From contig CATKZI010000001.1 in assembly GCA_949841365.1 (NCBI GenBank), positions 310,001 through 374,000 of the forward strand: DNA of 64,000 bases. The letters run 5' to 3'. Within the stretch, counting starts at the first letter, position 1. Every line of letters starts with the position of its first letter. Below, piece after piece: positions 37,176-45,779 of this stretch. The notes beneath the pieces were generated by a model. The model was given only the letters and a program-made list of their open reading frames with translations, did no database searches and was not told where the DNA came from. Origin of the DNA: an uncultured Candidatus Melainabacteria bacterium. Its GTDB lineage: Bacteria; Cyanobacteriota; Vampirovibrionia; Gastranaerophilales; Gastranaerophilaceae. The position numbers were made by a program, and so were the translations under genes.

Positions 37176-37181
37176 TATGAT
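37176..37181 (+). promoter_or_regulatory. -10-like box of a predicted leaderless promoter
   Basis: TATGAT ends six bases (GCTGTT) before the ATG at 37188. The G makes it a weaker match than the others. Confidence 0.4.
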
Positions 37182-37187
37182 GCTGTT

Positions 37188-37667
37188 ATGGACTACAAAC
37201 ACTATCTAAATCAGGGAATACAGGAAACAAACGAGGGTAAGTTTGATGAAGCTTTGCATTCATTGAGCCGTGCGGTTGGGTTAAAGCCTGACAGTGCGGT
37301 TGCTTATTTTTCGCTGGCAATTGTTTATCATAATATGAATGAGCTGACTTCCGCTTATGATAATTATTCAAAAGCGATTGAGTTTGCTCCTGATATGATT
37401 GATGCTTATTTCAACCGCGCTCAGGTGATTTTGCTTGAGGAAAACAAGGGCGAAATCAGACTTAATATGGCTTTAAATGATTTTCAAAAAGCGGCTGAAT
37501 TAGACCCGAAATTTATTGATGCGTTTTATTATTCTGCGGTTGTTCAAAAGAAACTGGGGGATTACAAAGGTGCTTTGGAAAACCTTGACAAGGCACTGGC
37601 AATCGACCCGAACGCCGTATATTCAAGAGCATTGAAAAAACTTATTTTACAGAAGTATATTAAATAG
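37188..37667 (+). CDS. TPR-repeat protein
   Basis: A 159-residue cytoplasmic protein made of four TPR units: FDEALHSLSRAVGLKPDS, LTSAYDNYSKAIEFAPDM, a third ending AAELDPKF, and YKGALENLDKALAIDPNA. It likely acts as an adaptor. The end overlaps convergent nagZ by 21 bases. Start at 37188 fits the -10 box; a TTG upstream is less likely. Confidence 0.85.
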   Translation: MDYKHYLNQGIQETNEGKFDEALHSLSRAVGLKPDSAVAYFSLAIVYHNMNELTSAYDNYSKAIEFAPDMIDAYFNRAQVILLEENKGEIRLNMALNDFQKAAELDPKFIDAFYYSAVVQKKLGDYKGALENLDKALAIDPNAVYSRALKKLILQKYIK

Positions 37668-38591
37668 TTTTTTCAGTTTGATTATTTTTTCGTAAGACTT
37701 TTCAATATTTTCTTGAAGTTCTTTGTCGGTTTTGGCTTTTTTTGCGATTTTTTCGATTATCTCGATTGTTTCGGAAGTTGAGTTTCTGTAGATAAACATG
37801 TTTAATCCCGCGCGGATACCTTTCTCACAGGCATCAGCAATATCAGCACCTGCCATTATCATATCATCTGATATTGCAATCCCGTCAAAGCCCAATCCGC
37901 GCAAATATGAAATTGCGTTTTTGCTCAAACTTGTCGGGATAACCTCTTTTTCAAAACATGTGCAGTGTAAATGTGCCACCATAACCATTTCGATTGTTTT
38001 TGCACACGCTCTGAAAGGTTCAATATGCTCCTGCATTTCATCAAGTGACAAATCAATTTTTGGCAGGGTTAAGTGGCTGTCTGCGTTTGCATCACCGTGT
38101 CCGGGAAAATGCTTTACGCAGGGGATAATCCCGTTTTCGCGATATATTTGAGAAACGATTTTTTCGCACTTGATAACTTCTTTTGCGTTATCGGAAAATG
38201 CGCGCTCGCCGATTATCGGGTTGTTTGGATTTGTGTTTACGTCTATACAGGGGGCAAAATTCAAGTTTATGCCATAACTTTTGAGTTCCTGCGCAATTGC
38301 TTTTGTCTGTTCTTTTAAAATCCCTTTTGAATGAGCGTATTTTGCAGACAAATATTTTTTACCGTTATGAATATTTTCTGTACGTTCAACCCTTCCGCCT
38401 TCCTGATCGATTGACAAAAACGGAGGAATAAGCGACTGTGCTTTAATATCCTCAATCAAAGCGCGAAATTGTTCTGCGGATTGAATATCTTTCGTAAAAA
38501 AGATTATTCCGCCCAAACCCTCTTTGAGAGCTTGTTCATAACCGCCGCCGTCACAGCCTAAAATAAACATCTGGTATAATTTTTGTTTCAT
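37647..38591 (-). CDS. nagZ: Glycoside hydrolase family 3, beta-N-acetylhexosaminidase
   Basis: A 314-residue GH3 enzyme of the NagZ group, which removes N-acetylglucosamine during peptidoglycan recycling. The hallmark KHFPGHGDANADSH carries the acid/base histidine, the nucleophile aspartate is in AISDDMIMAG, and IDQEGGRVERT is typical. No signal peptide, consistent with cytoplasmic recycling. The ATG at 38591 overlaps the preceding stop as ATGA; an upstream extension is rejected. Confidence 0.92.
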   Translation of the reverse strand: MKQKLYQMFILGCDGGGYEQALKEGLGGIIFFTKDIQSAEQFRALIEDIKAQSLIPPFLSIDQEGGRVERTENIHNGKKYLSAKYAHSKGILKEQTKAIAQELKSYGINLNFAPCIDVNTNPNNPIIGERAFSDNAKEVIKCEKIVSQIYRENGIIPCVKHFPGHGDANADSHLTLPKIDLSLDEMQEHIEPFRACAKTIEMVMVAHLHCTCFEKEVIPTSLSKNAISYLRGLGFDGIAISDDMIMAGADIADACEKGIRAGLNMFIYRNSTSETIEIIEKIAKKAKTDKELQENIEKSYEKIIKLKKLFNILL

Positions 38592-39154
38592 AAAATTTGT
38601 CCTGCAAGCGGTAATAATTCGCTCAATTTCCCGTTTTCGCAAACTTTTTCAATTTCTTTGTTAATTGCTTCCAAATCCGCAGGAATTTTCAATGACTGAG
38701 GAATTTTAATATCATTTGTGGTTTGAGTTTTTACAAAACCCTCATTAACCTTCAAAAACTCTCTGTAATTTTCAAGTATTTTTGAGGAAGTTTCATCTAA
38801 AACAAACTCTTGTCCCGCGTAATATTTTGCATCTTTTTTAAGCTGTTCAATATATTCGATAATAAAATCAACTTCCGAAAGGCTTTCCTTTTCGTCATAT
38901 TCACCGCCGAAACAAAGATTATTCAAAATTTTTGCATCATCAAACTGTTTTATATAAATTGCCCAAAGCATGCATCCGAGATAAAATCCGATGTAAGTTT
39001 TCAATAATGATTGAATTTTCGGATAAAACATTTTGAAATGTTGTTTTTTTTGATTAAAATTTCTGAATTGTCCGAGTGTATTGTAAACATATTCAATATT
39101 CGGAACAAATGCTGACATGTGCTGAATAAATCCGGGGTCAAATTTTACTTCCAT
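38588..39154 (-). CDS. Hypothetical protein
   Basis: A 188-residue soluble, helical protein without recognisable motifs; hydrophobic stretch YIGFYLGCMLWAIYI is near residue 55 and could be a buried helix. It sits between the lipase-like gene and nagZ, overlapping both ends by a few bases, so the three form an operon. It has an AAAGGA site. Confidence 0.6.
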   Translation of the reverse strand: MEVKFDPGFIQHMSAFVPNIEYVYNTLGQFRNFNQKKQHFKMFYPKIQSLLKTYIGFYLGCMLWAIYIKQFDDAKILNNLCFGGEYDEKESLSEVDFIIEYIEQLKKDAKYYAGQEFVLDETSSKILENYREFLKVNEGFVKTQTTNDIKIPQSLKIPADLEAINKEIEKVCENGKLSELLPLAGQIL

Positions 39155-40277
39155 TTTCTAATCCTTTCCTGCCTTCAATAAAAGCTTTTACAACAGCGTT
39201 TGAAAATGCCCTTTTAGAGCTCCAGTATGATGTGTGAGCGGACATAAACGAACGTTTTGACCAAACGCTTGAATTATCGTACACGAAACCTTTCGGTTCA
39301 TTAAATTTTAAGTTCATGACTTTTTCCATTTCGTCTAATGTTAAATTCCTGCTTGTTGGAAATCCCAGAGGGTCTTCGCGATAGTTAACCGTAATAAAGA
39401 ACAAACCCTGTTCTATAATATATTTCATCATTAACTTGTTGTAATAATTAAGTTCGTAATCAGGGTCGGCTAGGTCTGAATAAAACAACACAAGAGGACT
39501 TGCATAGTTTACAACACCTTGAAGTGTGTCAGCAGGTGCGCAGGCTGTTTTTGTGGTTTCTTTTATTTTTAAATAATTTTTTTCAAGGTCATCATCGGAG
39601 TTTTTGAACAAAAGACGACCGTCTTCTGATACAACTCCTATTCCTGCTTTTGAAAGCGCGGAGATACATGTATTTTCTGTCGGATGTTCTTTTACAAATT
39701 TGCGCACATTGTCGCTTACGTTAATAACGTTGAACAAATCTTCGACATTAATATATCTCAGCTTGTTGAACATATATTCATAAGTAATAAAAGTTCCCGC
39801 AGAATAACCGTAGAGAACTACTTTATTGCCCTTTTCAGCCTCTTTGATTACAACATCGTTTAAATCATCAAGGATTGGGAGCATATTATGCTGTTTTTGA
39901 ACCCAAATTGCATCATGCAGACACGATGCCAGTACGGAACGAACGGTATATGCTAATGTCGGACAAAAAGCTTTTGTCAAATCAAGCTGTTTTTTTACAA
40001 ATTCCAAATCTTTCTTACTTTTGTCACCCCAGAAGAAAATAACGGGTTCTTCGTTAATTTTATATTCGGGATTGTTTGCAAAAAATGCGCTGATATCAGG
40101 ATTTTTTTCAAATTTTTGTTTAAGTGTCGGATGAAGCTTTTTTATCCCTGTTTCAAACCAGTTTCGAGATTTCTCGTCATTGTTATTTGAACCGTTAATA
40201 TATAAAAAGCTTACCCCTGCAAAACATACGTTTTGTAATAAAACCAGCCCTAAAATTATCCCTAAAATCTTTTTCAT
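39138..40277 (-). CDS. Exported alpha/beta-hydrolase-like protein
   Basis: A 379-residue protein with a signal peptide (KKILGIILGLVLLQNVCFA) and a nucleophile elbow VVLYGYSAGTFITYEY (G-x-S-x-G). The first strand SFLYINGSNN could form the oxyanion region. Aspartate and histidine partners cannot be placed with certainty. It may be a lipase or esterase of the cell envelope. First gene of the operon with the 188-residue protein and nagZ. Confidence 0.65.
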   Translation of the reverse strand: MKKILGIILGLVLLQNVCFAGVSFLYINGSNNNDEKSRNWFETGIKKLHPTLKQKFEKNPDISAFFANNPEYKINEEPVIFFWGDKSKKDLEFVKKQLDLTKAFCPTLAYTVRSVLASCLHDAIWVQKQHNMLPILDDLNDVVIKEAEKGNKVVLYGYSAGTFITYEYMFNKLRYINVEDLFNVINVSDNVRKFVKEHPTENTCISALSKAGIGVVSEDGRLLFKNSDDDLEKNYLKIKETTKTACAPADTLQGVVNYASPLVLFYSDLADPDYELNYYNKLMMKYIIEQGLFFITVNYREDPLGFPTSRNLTLDEMEKVMNLKFNEPKGFVYDNSSVWSKRSFMSAHTSYWSSKRAFSNAVVKAFIEGRKGLENGSKI

Positions 40278-40283
40278 AAATAT

Positions 40284-40289
40284 ATTTTA
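40284..40289 (-). promoter_or_regulatory. -10 box of a predicted leaderless promoter
   Basis: Minus strand: extended -10 TGCTAAAAT ends six bases (ATATTT) before the ATG at 40277. The last 16 bases up to the ATG are identical to those before ribE. Confidence 0.6.
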
Positions 40290-40296
40290 GCATAAA

Positions 40297-40316
40297 AAAG
40301 AGGCTTTCGCCTCTTT
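40297..40316 (-). terminator. Terminator after the aquaporin gene
   Basis: Stem AAAGAGGC / GCCTCTTT with a four-base loop, followed on the minus strand by a T run. Confidence 0.8.
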
Positions 40317-40319
40317 AAT

Positions 40320-40946
40320 TTAATCATTTGAAGTTATTTTATAAATCCCGCCTGCGAGCGCTCCGCCTGCAAGGTTTGCAAGAGCTGTGATGCACACTGT
40401 TTTGCATAAAGCTGTTCCCATAGTCATTAAACCTAACGCTACAGCGGGGTTGAATGCTCCAAAACATGTTCCTGCAGTTGCAAAAGCACCCGCAGTTACT
40501 GTCGCACCGATTGCTAGTCCGTAGAATGAATTTCCTTCATTATCACGTGAAGTTGCTGTATGCAGTACAACATAGCAAAGTGCAAATGTAAATAAGATTT
40601 CGCAGATTACGAGTGCGGTTGTATTAAATTGGGTTTGCATTTCAGCAGGCTGAACAACTACAAGATAAGTGACTAAAAGTCCTGCCAAACCACCGCCTAA
40701 AAGCTGTGCAACCCAGTATGGTAAAATATCACGCCAGGGCAGTGCACCACGGATTGCGCAAGCCAAAGATACTGCAGGATTGTAATGTCCGCCTGAAACA
40801 TGACCGCCTGCATAAACCATTACCATTAAAATAAAACCGATTGCGATTGCAGGAATTACACCGCTTCCGTTTGAAAATACCGTACAGCCTACTGTCAAAA
40901 TTAAAAAGAATGTACCGATAAATTCAACTAACATTTTTTTTAACAT
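40320..40946 (-). CDS. Aquaporin / MIP-family channel
   Basis: A 208-residue channel with six membrane helices and two half-helix NPA loops, GGHYNPAVSLA and GAFNPAVALG, the hallmark of the family. It passes water or small neutral solutes; the selectivity residues were not resolved, so AqpZ-type versus glycerol-type is open. Strong AAAGGAGG site. Single-gene unit. Confidence 0.93.
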   Translation of the reverse strand: MLKKMLVEFIGTFFLILTVGCTVFSNGSGVIPAIAIGFILMVMVYAGGHVSGGHYNPAVSLACAIRGALPWRDILPYWVAQLLGGGLAGLLVTYLVVVQPAEMQTQFNTTALVICEILFTFALCYVVLHTATSRDNEGNSFYGLAIGATVTAGAFATAGTCFGAFNPAVALGLMTMGTALCKTVCITALANLAGGALAGGIYKITSND

Positions 40947-41010
40947 ATAAAGCCTCCTTTTGGATTTATACTAACATATATGAATTTTTCTTGCAATTGC
41001 TGATTTGTGC

Positions 41011-41016
41011 TATAAT
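41011..41016 (+). promoter_or_regulatory. -10 box of a predicted leaderless promoter
   Basis: Extended -10 TGCTATAAT ends six bases (all T) before the ATG at 41023. No ribosome site. Confidence 0.65.
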
Positions 41017-41022
41017 TTTTTT

Positions 41023-41691
41023 ATGTTTTATTTTGATGAAGTTAACGGAAAAAAAGTTTTAAAAAGTACGGTGTTGGATGGTGTTAATCATTTTTTTACA
41101 ACACGCGGATATGCGTTGAGTGATGTTGTGTCAGGCGAACTTGTTCATCCGACGCAAACCCATACATCTCATATTGAAGTTGCACAAATCGGTAGATCGG
41201 ATTATCCCGATACTGACGGAATGATTTTGGCAAATAAAGAACAAACGCTTTATTTAAACTTTGCAGATTGCACGCCGTTAATTTTTTATGATTTTGATAA
41301 GAAAATCGGTGCGGTATCTCACGCAGGCTGGCGCGGAACTGCAGGAATGATTGGGGTTAAGACTGTCGAAAAAATGAGAGATGAATTCGGTTGTAAAAAT
41401 ATCAAATGCGCAATCGGCCCTGCAATCGGTTTTTGCTGTTATAATGTCGGTGAAGATGTACACAGACAGCTTATGGCGACTGTGAAAAATTCTGACGGAC
41501 TTTTCGAAATTCGAAGTGGTGAGATTTTTGTTGACCTCAAAAATATTAATAAACGCCAGCTTGAAGAAGCGGGGTTGAAAGAAATTGATGTTTGTCCTTA
41601 TTGTACGGTCTGCAACAATGACTTGTTCTACTCGTACCGCAAAGAAAACGGTACAAAAAACCGTCACTGTGCAGTTTTAAAGTTGTCATAA
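41023..41691 (+). CDS. YfiH/PgeF family polyphenol oxidase or purine nucleoside phosphorylase
   Basis: A 222-residue member of the YfiH (laccase-domain) family. Members act on purine nucleosides or, in E. coli, correct peptidoglycan composition; the older name is multicopper polyphenol oxidase. Signatures are QTHTSHI, NFADCTPL, SHAGWRGT and the cysteine in GPAIGFCCYNVG. Start at ATG 41023 is fixed by the -10 box; a TTG at 41005 would overlap it. Its end overlaps the convergent prepilin gene by six bases. Confidence 0.9.
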   Translation: MFYFDEVNGKKVLKSTVLDGVNHFFTTRGYALSDVVSGELVHPTQTHTSHIEVAQIGRSDYPDTDGMILANKEQTLYLNFADCTPLIFYDFDKKIGAVSHAGWRGTAGMIGVKTVEKMRDEFGCKNIKCAIGPAIGFCCYNVGEDVHRQLMATVKNSDGLFEIRSGEIFVDLKNINKRQLEEAGLKEIDVCPYCTVCNNDLFYSYRKENGTKNRHCAVLKLS

Positions 41692-42324
41692 TTTTCGCGG
41701 ATAATTTTTTGGAATATGCCAGCTGTTTCGTTGAATAAGTAAACTGCAATACCAGCCTGAAGTTTTACATTCATCATATAAACTCTCTTCGGTTATATTC
41801 GTAAAATATGCATAATTTGCAAAAACGCCTTTTTCGACATAGTTTTTAGAGATTTTTCCTTTAGGGTCGAACATAAATACAAAAGAGTTTGTACCGTCGT
41901 TTCTTTCTTTATTATCTGTGACAAATCTCATATATGTTCCTGCATATACCACATAAGTTCCATCGGTAAAATATAAATATAATGATGAACTTCCGTCTTG
42001 TTTTATTTCTTTGACATTTTGCATATATTGTTTAAGGTACTTATCATACATTTCCTGAGGAGTATTCCATTCCCAATCTTTTGCGGGCCCGTTGTCAACT
42101 TCTGCCATTTTAACAACTTGATTTATTGTAGTAAAAAATTTTCTTAATTTTGTTTCAACTACTTTTTTTCTATGATTTTGAATAAGTGTCGGCATAGTCA
42201 TTGCCGCAACAACCCCGATAATTCCTAGTGTTATTAGCACTTCTGCCAAAGTAAATCCAACATGACCAATTTTTTTCGGAATGACTACGTGCGTAGCACC
42301 TGCCAAGGTAAAACCTTTTTTCAT
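41686..42324 (-). CDS. Type IV pilin-like protein with a duplicated leader
   Basis: A 212-residue prepilin. The leader reads MKKGFTLAGATHVVIPKK, IGHV, then GFTLAEVLITLGI, so the GFTLA segment occurs twice with a 14-residue insert between. Only the second copy has Glu at +5 after the G-F cleavage site and leads into the hydrophobic helix, so it is the likely processing site. The mature part is about 185 residues with two cysteines near the end (DECKTSGWYCS). It lacks a G tract and is in frame. An AAGGAG site precedes the ATG. Confidence 0.85.
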   Translation of the reverse strand: MKKGFTLAGATHVVIPKKIGHVGFTLAEVLITLGIIGVVAAMTMPTLIQNHRKKVVETKLRKFFTTINQVVKMAEVDNGPAKDWEWNTPQEMYDKYLKQYMQNVKEIKQDGSSSLYLYFTDGTYVVYAGTYMRFVTDNKERNDGTNSFVFMFDPKGKISKNYVEKGVFANYAYFTNITEESLYDECKTSGWYCSLLIQRNSWHIPKNYPRKL

Positions 42325-42339
42325 GCTTTCTCCTTAATG

Positions 42340-42363
42340 TTTTATCTTAAATATAAGATAAAA
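42340..42363. promoter_or_regulatory. Perfect palindrome upstream of the prepilin gene
   Basis: TTTTATCTTA and TAAGATAAAA form a 10-bp perfect inverted repeat around AATA, 16 bases before the prepilin ATG. It could be a repressor operator or an mRNA hairpin that covers the start region. Confidence 0.45.
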
Positions 42364-42454
42364 GTCTTATATTTCTATTAAAAACTATCATGTTATCTCA
42401 TATTTGTCAATATTTGCTCAAAAAACGTATAATTATCTCAAATAAGAGGGAATT

Positions 42455-42667
42455 ATGTCGTCAAAGGAAGAACTTAAAATTCTTATTATGCGGGAAGCAT
42501 TAACTGTTAAAAAATTGGCTGATATGTTGTGCGAAAAAACGGGCAGACGTTATACGCAAAGAAGTTTGCAGAATAAAATTTCTTTGAGTTCTTTAAATTT
42601 TGATGAAATGGAAGAGATTGCGGATTTACTGGGTTATACAATTAAAATTGAAAAAAAGGTTAAATAA
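42455..42667 (+). CDS. Small HTH-like protein
   Basis: A 70-residue protein, LKILIMREALTVKKLADML and QRSLQNKISLSSLNFDEMEE then IADLLGYTIKI. The helix order matches small XRE/LLM-type DNA-binding proteins that act on their own or as phage-like regulators. It has an AGAGGG site and is divergent from the prepilin, which it might control. Its end overlaps pabA by eight bases. Confidence 0.7.
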   Translation: MSSKEELKILIMREALTVKKLADMLCEKTGRRYTQRSLQNKISLSSLNFDEMEEIADLLGYTIKIEKKVK

Positions 42668-43214
42668 TATTCAAGAAGTTATTTAAAAGTTCGTGTCCGT
42701 ATTGTGTCAGAATTGCCTCGGGATGGAATTGAACCCCGTAAACAGGCAGTGTTTCGTGCTCGATTGCCATAATTGTGCCATCTGAGGTTTTAGCAGTAAC
42801 TTTCAATGGCACATTTTTGACTTCCAGAGAGTGATATCTTGTGACTTCAAACCCTTGAGGCAAGCCTTTAAACAGTTTGCTTTGCTCATCAAAAAAGATT
42901 TTTGAGGTTTTGCCGTGGGTCGGGTTTGGGCTTTTGACAACTTTTCCGTCGAAAAATTGTGCGATACATTGATGCCCCAGACAAATCCCTAAAATCTTTT
43001 TGGTTTTATAAAACTCTTTTATAACATCCGTAGAAATTCCTGCAGTGTCAGGGTTTCCTGCTCCGGGGGAGATTATTATGCTGTTAAAGTCAATTTGTTT
43101 TAATTCGTCGGTTGTGATTTTGTCATTTTCAAACACTTTCGGCTCGACTCCAAGCTCCTGCAGGTATTGGACGATGTTATAAGTAAAAGAATCGTAATTA
43201 TCAATTAAAATCAT
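42660..43214 (-). CDS. pabA: Aminodeoxychorismate/anthranilate synthase, glutaminase subunit
   Basis: A 184-residue class I glutamine amidotransferase that frees ammonia for its partner. It shows DNYDSFTYN, SPGAGNPD, the nucleophile cysteine in GICLGHQCIA and the His-Glu pair in VQFHPEAIL. Its ATG overlaps the stop of the pabB-pabC fusion gene (ATGA), so it serves 4-aminobenzoate and thus folate synthesis. A second role in tryptophan synthesis cannot be excluded. Confidence 0.93.
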   Translation of the reverse strand: MILIDNYDSFTYNIVQYLQELGVEPKVFENDKITTDELKQIDFNSIIISPGAGNPDTAGISTDVIKEFYKTKKILGICLGHQCIAQFFDGKVVKSPNPTHGKTSKIFFDEQSKLFKGLPQGFEVTRYHSLEVKNVPLKVTAKTSDGTIMAIEHETLPVYGVQFHPEAILTQYGHELLNNFLNII

Positions 43215-44800
43215 AAGTGCACCTCAACAGCTCCGCGCACCGAGTTTACGCAGAAAATCTTTTCAGCGTTTAGTAAGTCTGATTTGTAGAGAATTTTTTC
43301 GGTTACGTTTTTCATTTGGCGTTTGTAAATTCCGTCCAAAAGTCCGCAGGAAACAGGCGGGGTGTAAAGTTTTCCGTTGATTTGCAAAACGATATTGCTT
43401 CTTGCACCTTCCGTCAGTTCGCCTTTTTCGTTGAAAAATATTTCATCATAGAATTTGTCAAAGTTTTGATAGGTGTCATAAAACCATGGGCGGTAAGTGG
43501 TTTTGTGGTACATAAATTCATTTTGACTGTTTATTGTAATTGGCGAAATCCTTATCTTATTTGTTTTTGAAGGGGTAAGCGGTTTGTATTCATATTCAAA
43601 CTTATCTCTGAAAAGCACACGCAAAATCCCGTCTTTTTCGGGTTTTATGTCGGGTTTTTCAAATTTGAACCCGAAATGTTCGGCGCTTTTTTTCATTCTT
43701 TCAAAGTGTTCATTTTCAAACAGCATTTTGCCGTTTTCGACTTTTATGGTTTCGACAAGCTGAAAGTTTTCGTTGAGGAATTTGGTTTTTGTGAGAGTTT
43801 CTTCCCATTCGTCTTGAATATCGGAATCCCAGACGATTGCTCCGCCGACGCGGTATTTGAAGTTGCCTGATTGTTTTTGCAAAATTCTTATCGGAACGCT
43901 GAAAGTTGTTTCGTTAGGCGAAATCACACCGATTGCACCGCAATATATTCCGCGCGAACCTTTTTCCACCTTGTCGATTATGCGCATTGTACTGATTTTT
44001 GGCGCACCTGTGATAGATCCGCAGGGGAAAATCGCTTTGAAAATATCGTAAAGTTTTACACCATCTTTTAGGTCAGCTTCAATTTGAGAAGTCATTTGGT
44101 GAAGTGTTTTGTGGGTTTCTACCTCAAACAGTTTGGAAACTTTTACCGAACCTGTTTTTGCAATTCTGCCGAGGTCGTTTCTTAATAAATCAACTATCAT
44201 TACGTTTTCGGCGCGGTTTTTCTCATCGTTTTGCAGAAATTTAATATCTTCTTCAATATTTTCAGTGCGTTTAACAGTTCCTTTCATTGGTTTGGTCACA
44301 ATGTGATTGTCTTTCAGGGTGAAAAACAGTTCGGGAGAGAATGAAAGCACTGTGTCATAGTCATTTTTCAAGAAAAAATTGTACGGAGTTTTTTGTTTTT
44401 GCAAAAGATATTCAAAAAGTTCAAAATCATCTCCGTCATAACAAATTTCAAAATCGTATGTGTAATTAACCTCGTAGGTGTTGCCGTTTGCGATTTCATC
44501 TTTAATTTGGCGGATTGCGTTTGAATATTCTGTAAAACTTACGAGCGGTTTTGTAACAATTTTCGGCGAAAATGGCAAAATTTTACATTTGTGCTCTTTA
44601 TAATCCTTGAAAACTTCAAAATACAAAAGCGGTAAATCGGAGCAGTCACAGTTAAAAGCCTCATAGCGCAGATAACCCGCAAGGAAAAATTTGTTTTTTA
44701 ACTGTTCTATCTGTTCAAAAGCATCAATAAGTTCAAACTTGTTAAAAGCCTTAATTACCTTAACGGGATTTGTAAAAAGTTTATCGCCAAAGATTATCAT
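43211..44800 (-). CDS. pabB: PabB-PabC fusion: aminodeoxychorismate synthase and lyase
   Basis: A 529-residue fusion. Residues about 1-325 are the chorismate-binding synthase: PMKGTVKRT, CGSITGAPKISTMRII, GIYCGAIGVISP and VGGAIVWDSD. The rest is a class IV aminotransferase-like lyase that releases 4-aminobenzoate, with ELTEGARSNIVLQI and GLLDGIYKRQM; its PLP lysine should be the first Lys of the KTTYRP region. The first domain is shorter than typical PabB (the N-terminal part is reduced), as in other fused forms. With pabA it makes the complete route from chorismate. Confidence 0.92.
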   Translation of the reverse strand: MIIFGDKLFTNPVKVIKAFNKFELIDAFEQIEQLKNKFFLAGYLRYEAFNCDCSDLPLLYFEVFKDYKEHKCKILPFSPKIVTKPLVSFTEYSNAIRQIKDEIANGNTYEVNYTYDFEICYDGDDFELFEYLLQKQKTPYNFFLKNDYDTVLSFSPELFFTLKDNHIVTKPMKGTVKRTENIEEDIKFLQNDEKNRAENVMIVDLLRNDLGRIAKTGSVKVSKLFEVETHKTLHQMTSQIEADLKDGVKLYDIFKAIFPCGSITGAPKISTMRIIDKVEKGSRGIYCGAIGVISPNETTFSVPIRILQKQSGNFKYRVGGAIVWDSDIQDEWEETLTKTKFLNENFQLVETIKVENGKMLFENEHFERMKKSAEHFGFKFEKPDIKPEKDGILRVLFRDKFEYEYKPLTPSKTNKIRISPITINSQNEFMYHKTTYRPWFYDTYQNFDKFYDEIFFNEKGELTEGARSNIVLQINGKLYTPPVSCGLLDGIYKRQMKNVTEKILYKSDLLNAEKIFCVNSVRGAVEVHL

Positions 44801-44807
44801 ACGTACA

Positions 44808-44813
44808 ATAATA
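44808..44813 (-). promoter_or_regulatory. -10 box of a predicted leaderless promoter
   Basis: Minus strand: extended -10 TGTTATTAT ends seven bases before the pabB ATG at 44800. Confidence 0.5.
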
Positions 44814-44828
44814 ACATAGGAATAGAAA

Positions 44829-45092
44829 ATGAAAAAATTTGCAATTGTTTTAGTTTTAATTATGATTTGTGCAATCCCTGCATCTTCTGCGACTTGCAGA
44901 AACGGACGTATGACAATTTATCATAATGATAAATACGGCTATTATCCGAACAATCACGTTTATACAAACAATTCATATCCTAATAACCATATTTATAATA
45001 ACGGTGACAAACCTAAACCGGTTTATACATATAAGCCGATTACCAATAGACCCGCAGTAACACAAAGACCGACAACAGGAGTTATTCGTTAA
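44829..45092 (+). CDS. Small secreted Tyr/Asn/Pro-rich protein
   Basis: An 87-residue protein with a signal peptide (KKFAIVLVLIMICAIPASSA). The mature part is low-complexity with repeated YPNNHVYTNN / YPNNHIYNNG units and a Pro/Thr tail. It may be a structural surface peptide. No family recognised. Confidence 0.6.
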   Translation: MKKFAIVLVLIMICAIPASSATCRNGRMTIYHNDKYGYYPNNHVYTNNSYPNNHIYNNGDKPKPVYTYKPITNRPAVTQRPTTGVIR

Positions 45093-45161
45093 CGTAATAT
45101 AGCTTAACAAGGCAGGCAATTTTTTTGTGTACTTGGTTTTTAATATACTATAGGGGAAAAT

Positions 45162-45401
45162 ATGAAAAAACTTTTAATTTTAACATTTGTGCTTATTGCA
45201 GGAATATTTGCGCCTGTATTTGCAGATACAATGAATTACACAATCAGACAAGTTGGTAATGAAATGGTAATTGTACCTTATGGTTCGGAATTACCAATAA
45301 TGCAAAAATCAATTTATAAAATTGAAGTTCATCCGACAAAAATGCCTTTCTATTCGGGTAAAAAATTACCGCGCGGAAAGAACAAAATCTGTTTTGCCTA
45401 A
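45162..45401 (+). CDS. Small secreted protein
   Basis: A 79-residue protein with a signal peptide (KKLLILTFVLIAGIFAPVFA) and a mature part of 59 residues, DTMNYTIRQVGNEMVIVPYG and a basic end KKLPRGKNKI. A GGGG ribosome site precedes the ATG. Its end overlaps the convergent secreted-protein gene by four bases. Function unknown. Confidence 0.6.
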   Translation: MKKLLILTFVLIAGIFAPVFADTMNYTIRQVGNEMVIVPYGSELPIMQKSIYKIEVHPTKMPFYSGKKLPRGKNKICFA

Positions 45402-45721
45402 AGCCCCATATACATATTTTGCATGCCGTTTTGAATACCCTGTTGAAGCATCATATTTGAGCTGTCGTAGTTTTTGGGGAATTGGTTGTATGTCATAGGA
45501 GTTTTGCCGTCATTTGCGGGAGTAATATTGTCCATATCGTGAACGGATTTCTTTTTCATAAGTTCTGCTCTCGGGTCATTTTGAGAATTTAAACGCGGAT
45601 ACATCGGGCGTACTGTTGATTTATTATAGTAGCCTGAAAAAGTGTTTTGCGGTGTCATGTTAATATCTTCAGCCATTGCGGGAAGGCTTAATAATGCAAG
45701 TAAAAGAACAAGTTTTCTCAT
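45398..45721 (-). CDS. Small secreted Met/Asn-rich protein
   Basis: A 107-residue protein with a signal peptide (RKLVLLLALLSLPAMA). The mature part is Met, Asn and Gln rich (SNMMLQQGIQNGMQNMYMG) and hydrophilic. AAAGGAG precedes the ATG. No family recognised. Confidence 0.6.
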   Translation of the reverse strand: MRKLVLLLALLSLPAMAEDINMTPQNTFSGYYNKSTVRPMYPRLNSQNDPRAELMKKKSVHDMDNITPANDGKTPMTYNQFPKNYDSSNMMLQQGIQNGMQNMYMGL

Positions 45722-45767
45722 AATTTCTCCTTTTTTTATTATAATAGCAGAAAACTGCTTTTTCTGC

Positions 45768-45773
45768 TATAAT
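45768..45773 (+). promoter_or_regulatory. -10 box of a predicted leaderless promoter
   Basis: Extended -10 TGCTATAAT ends six bases (GTTTTT) before the ATG at 45780. Confidence 0.65.
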
Positions 45774-45779
45774 GTTTTT

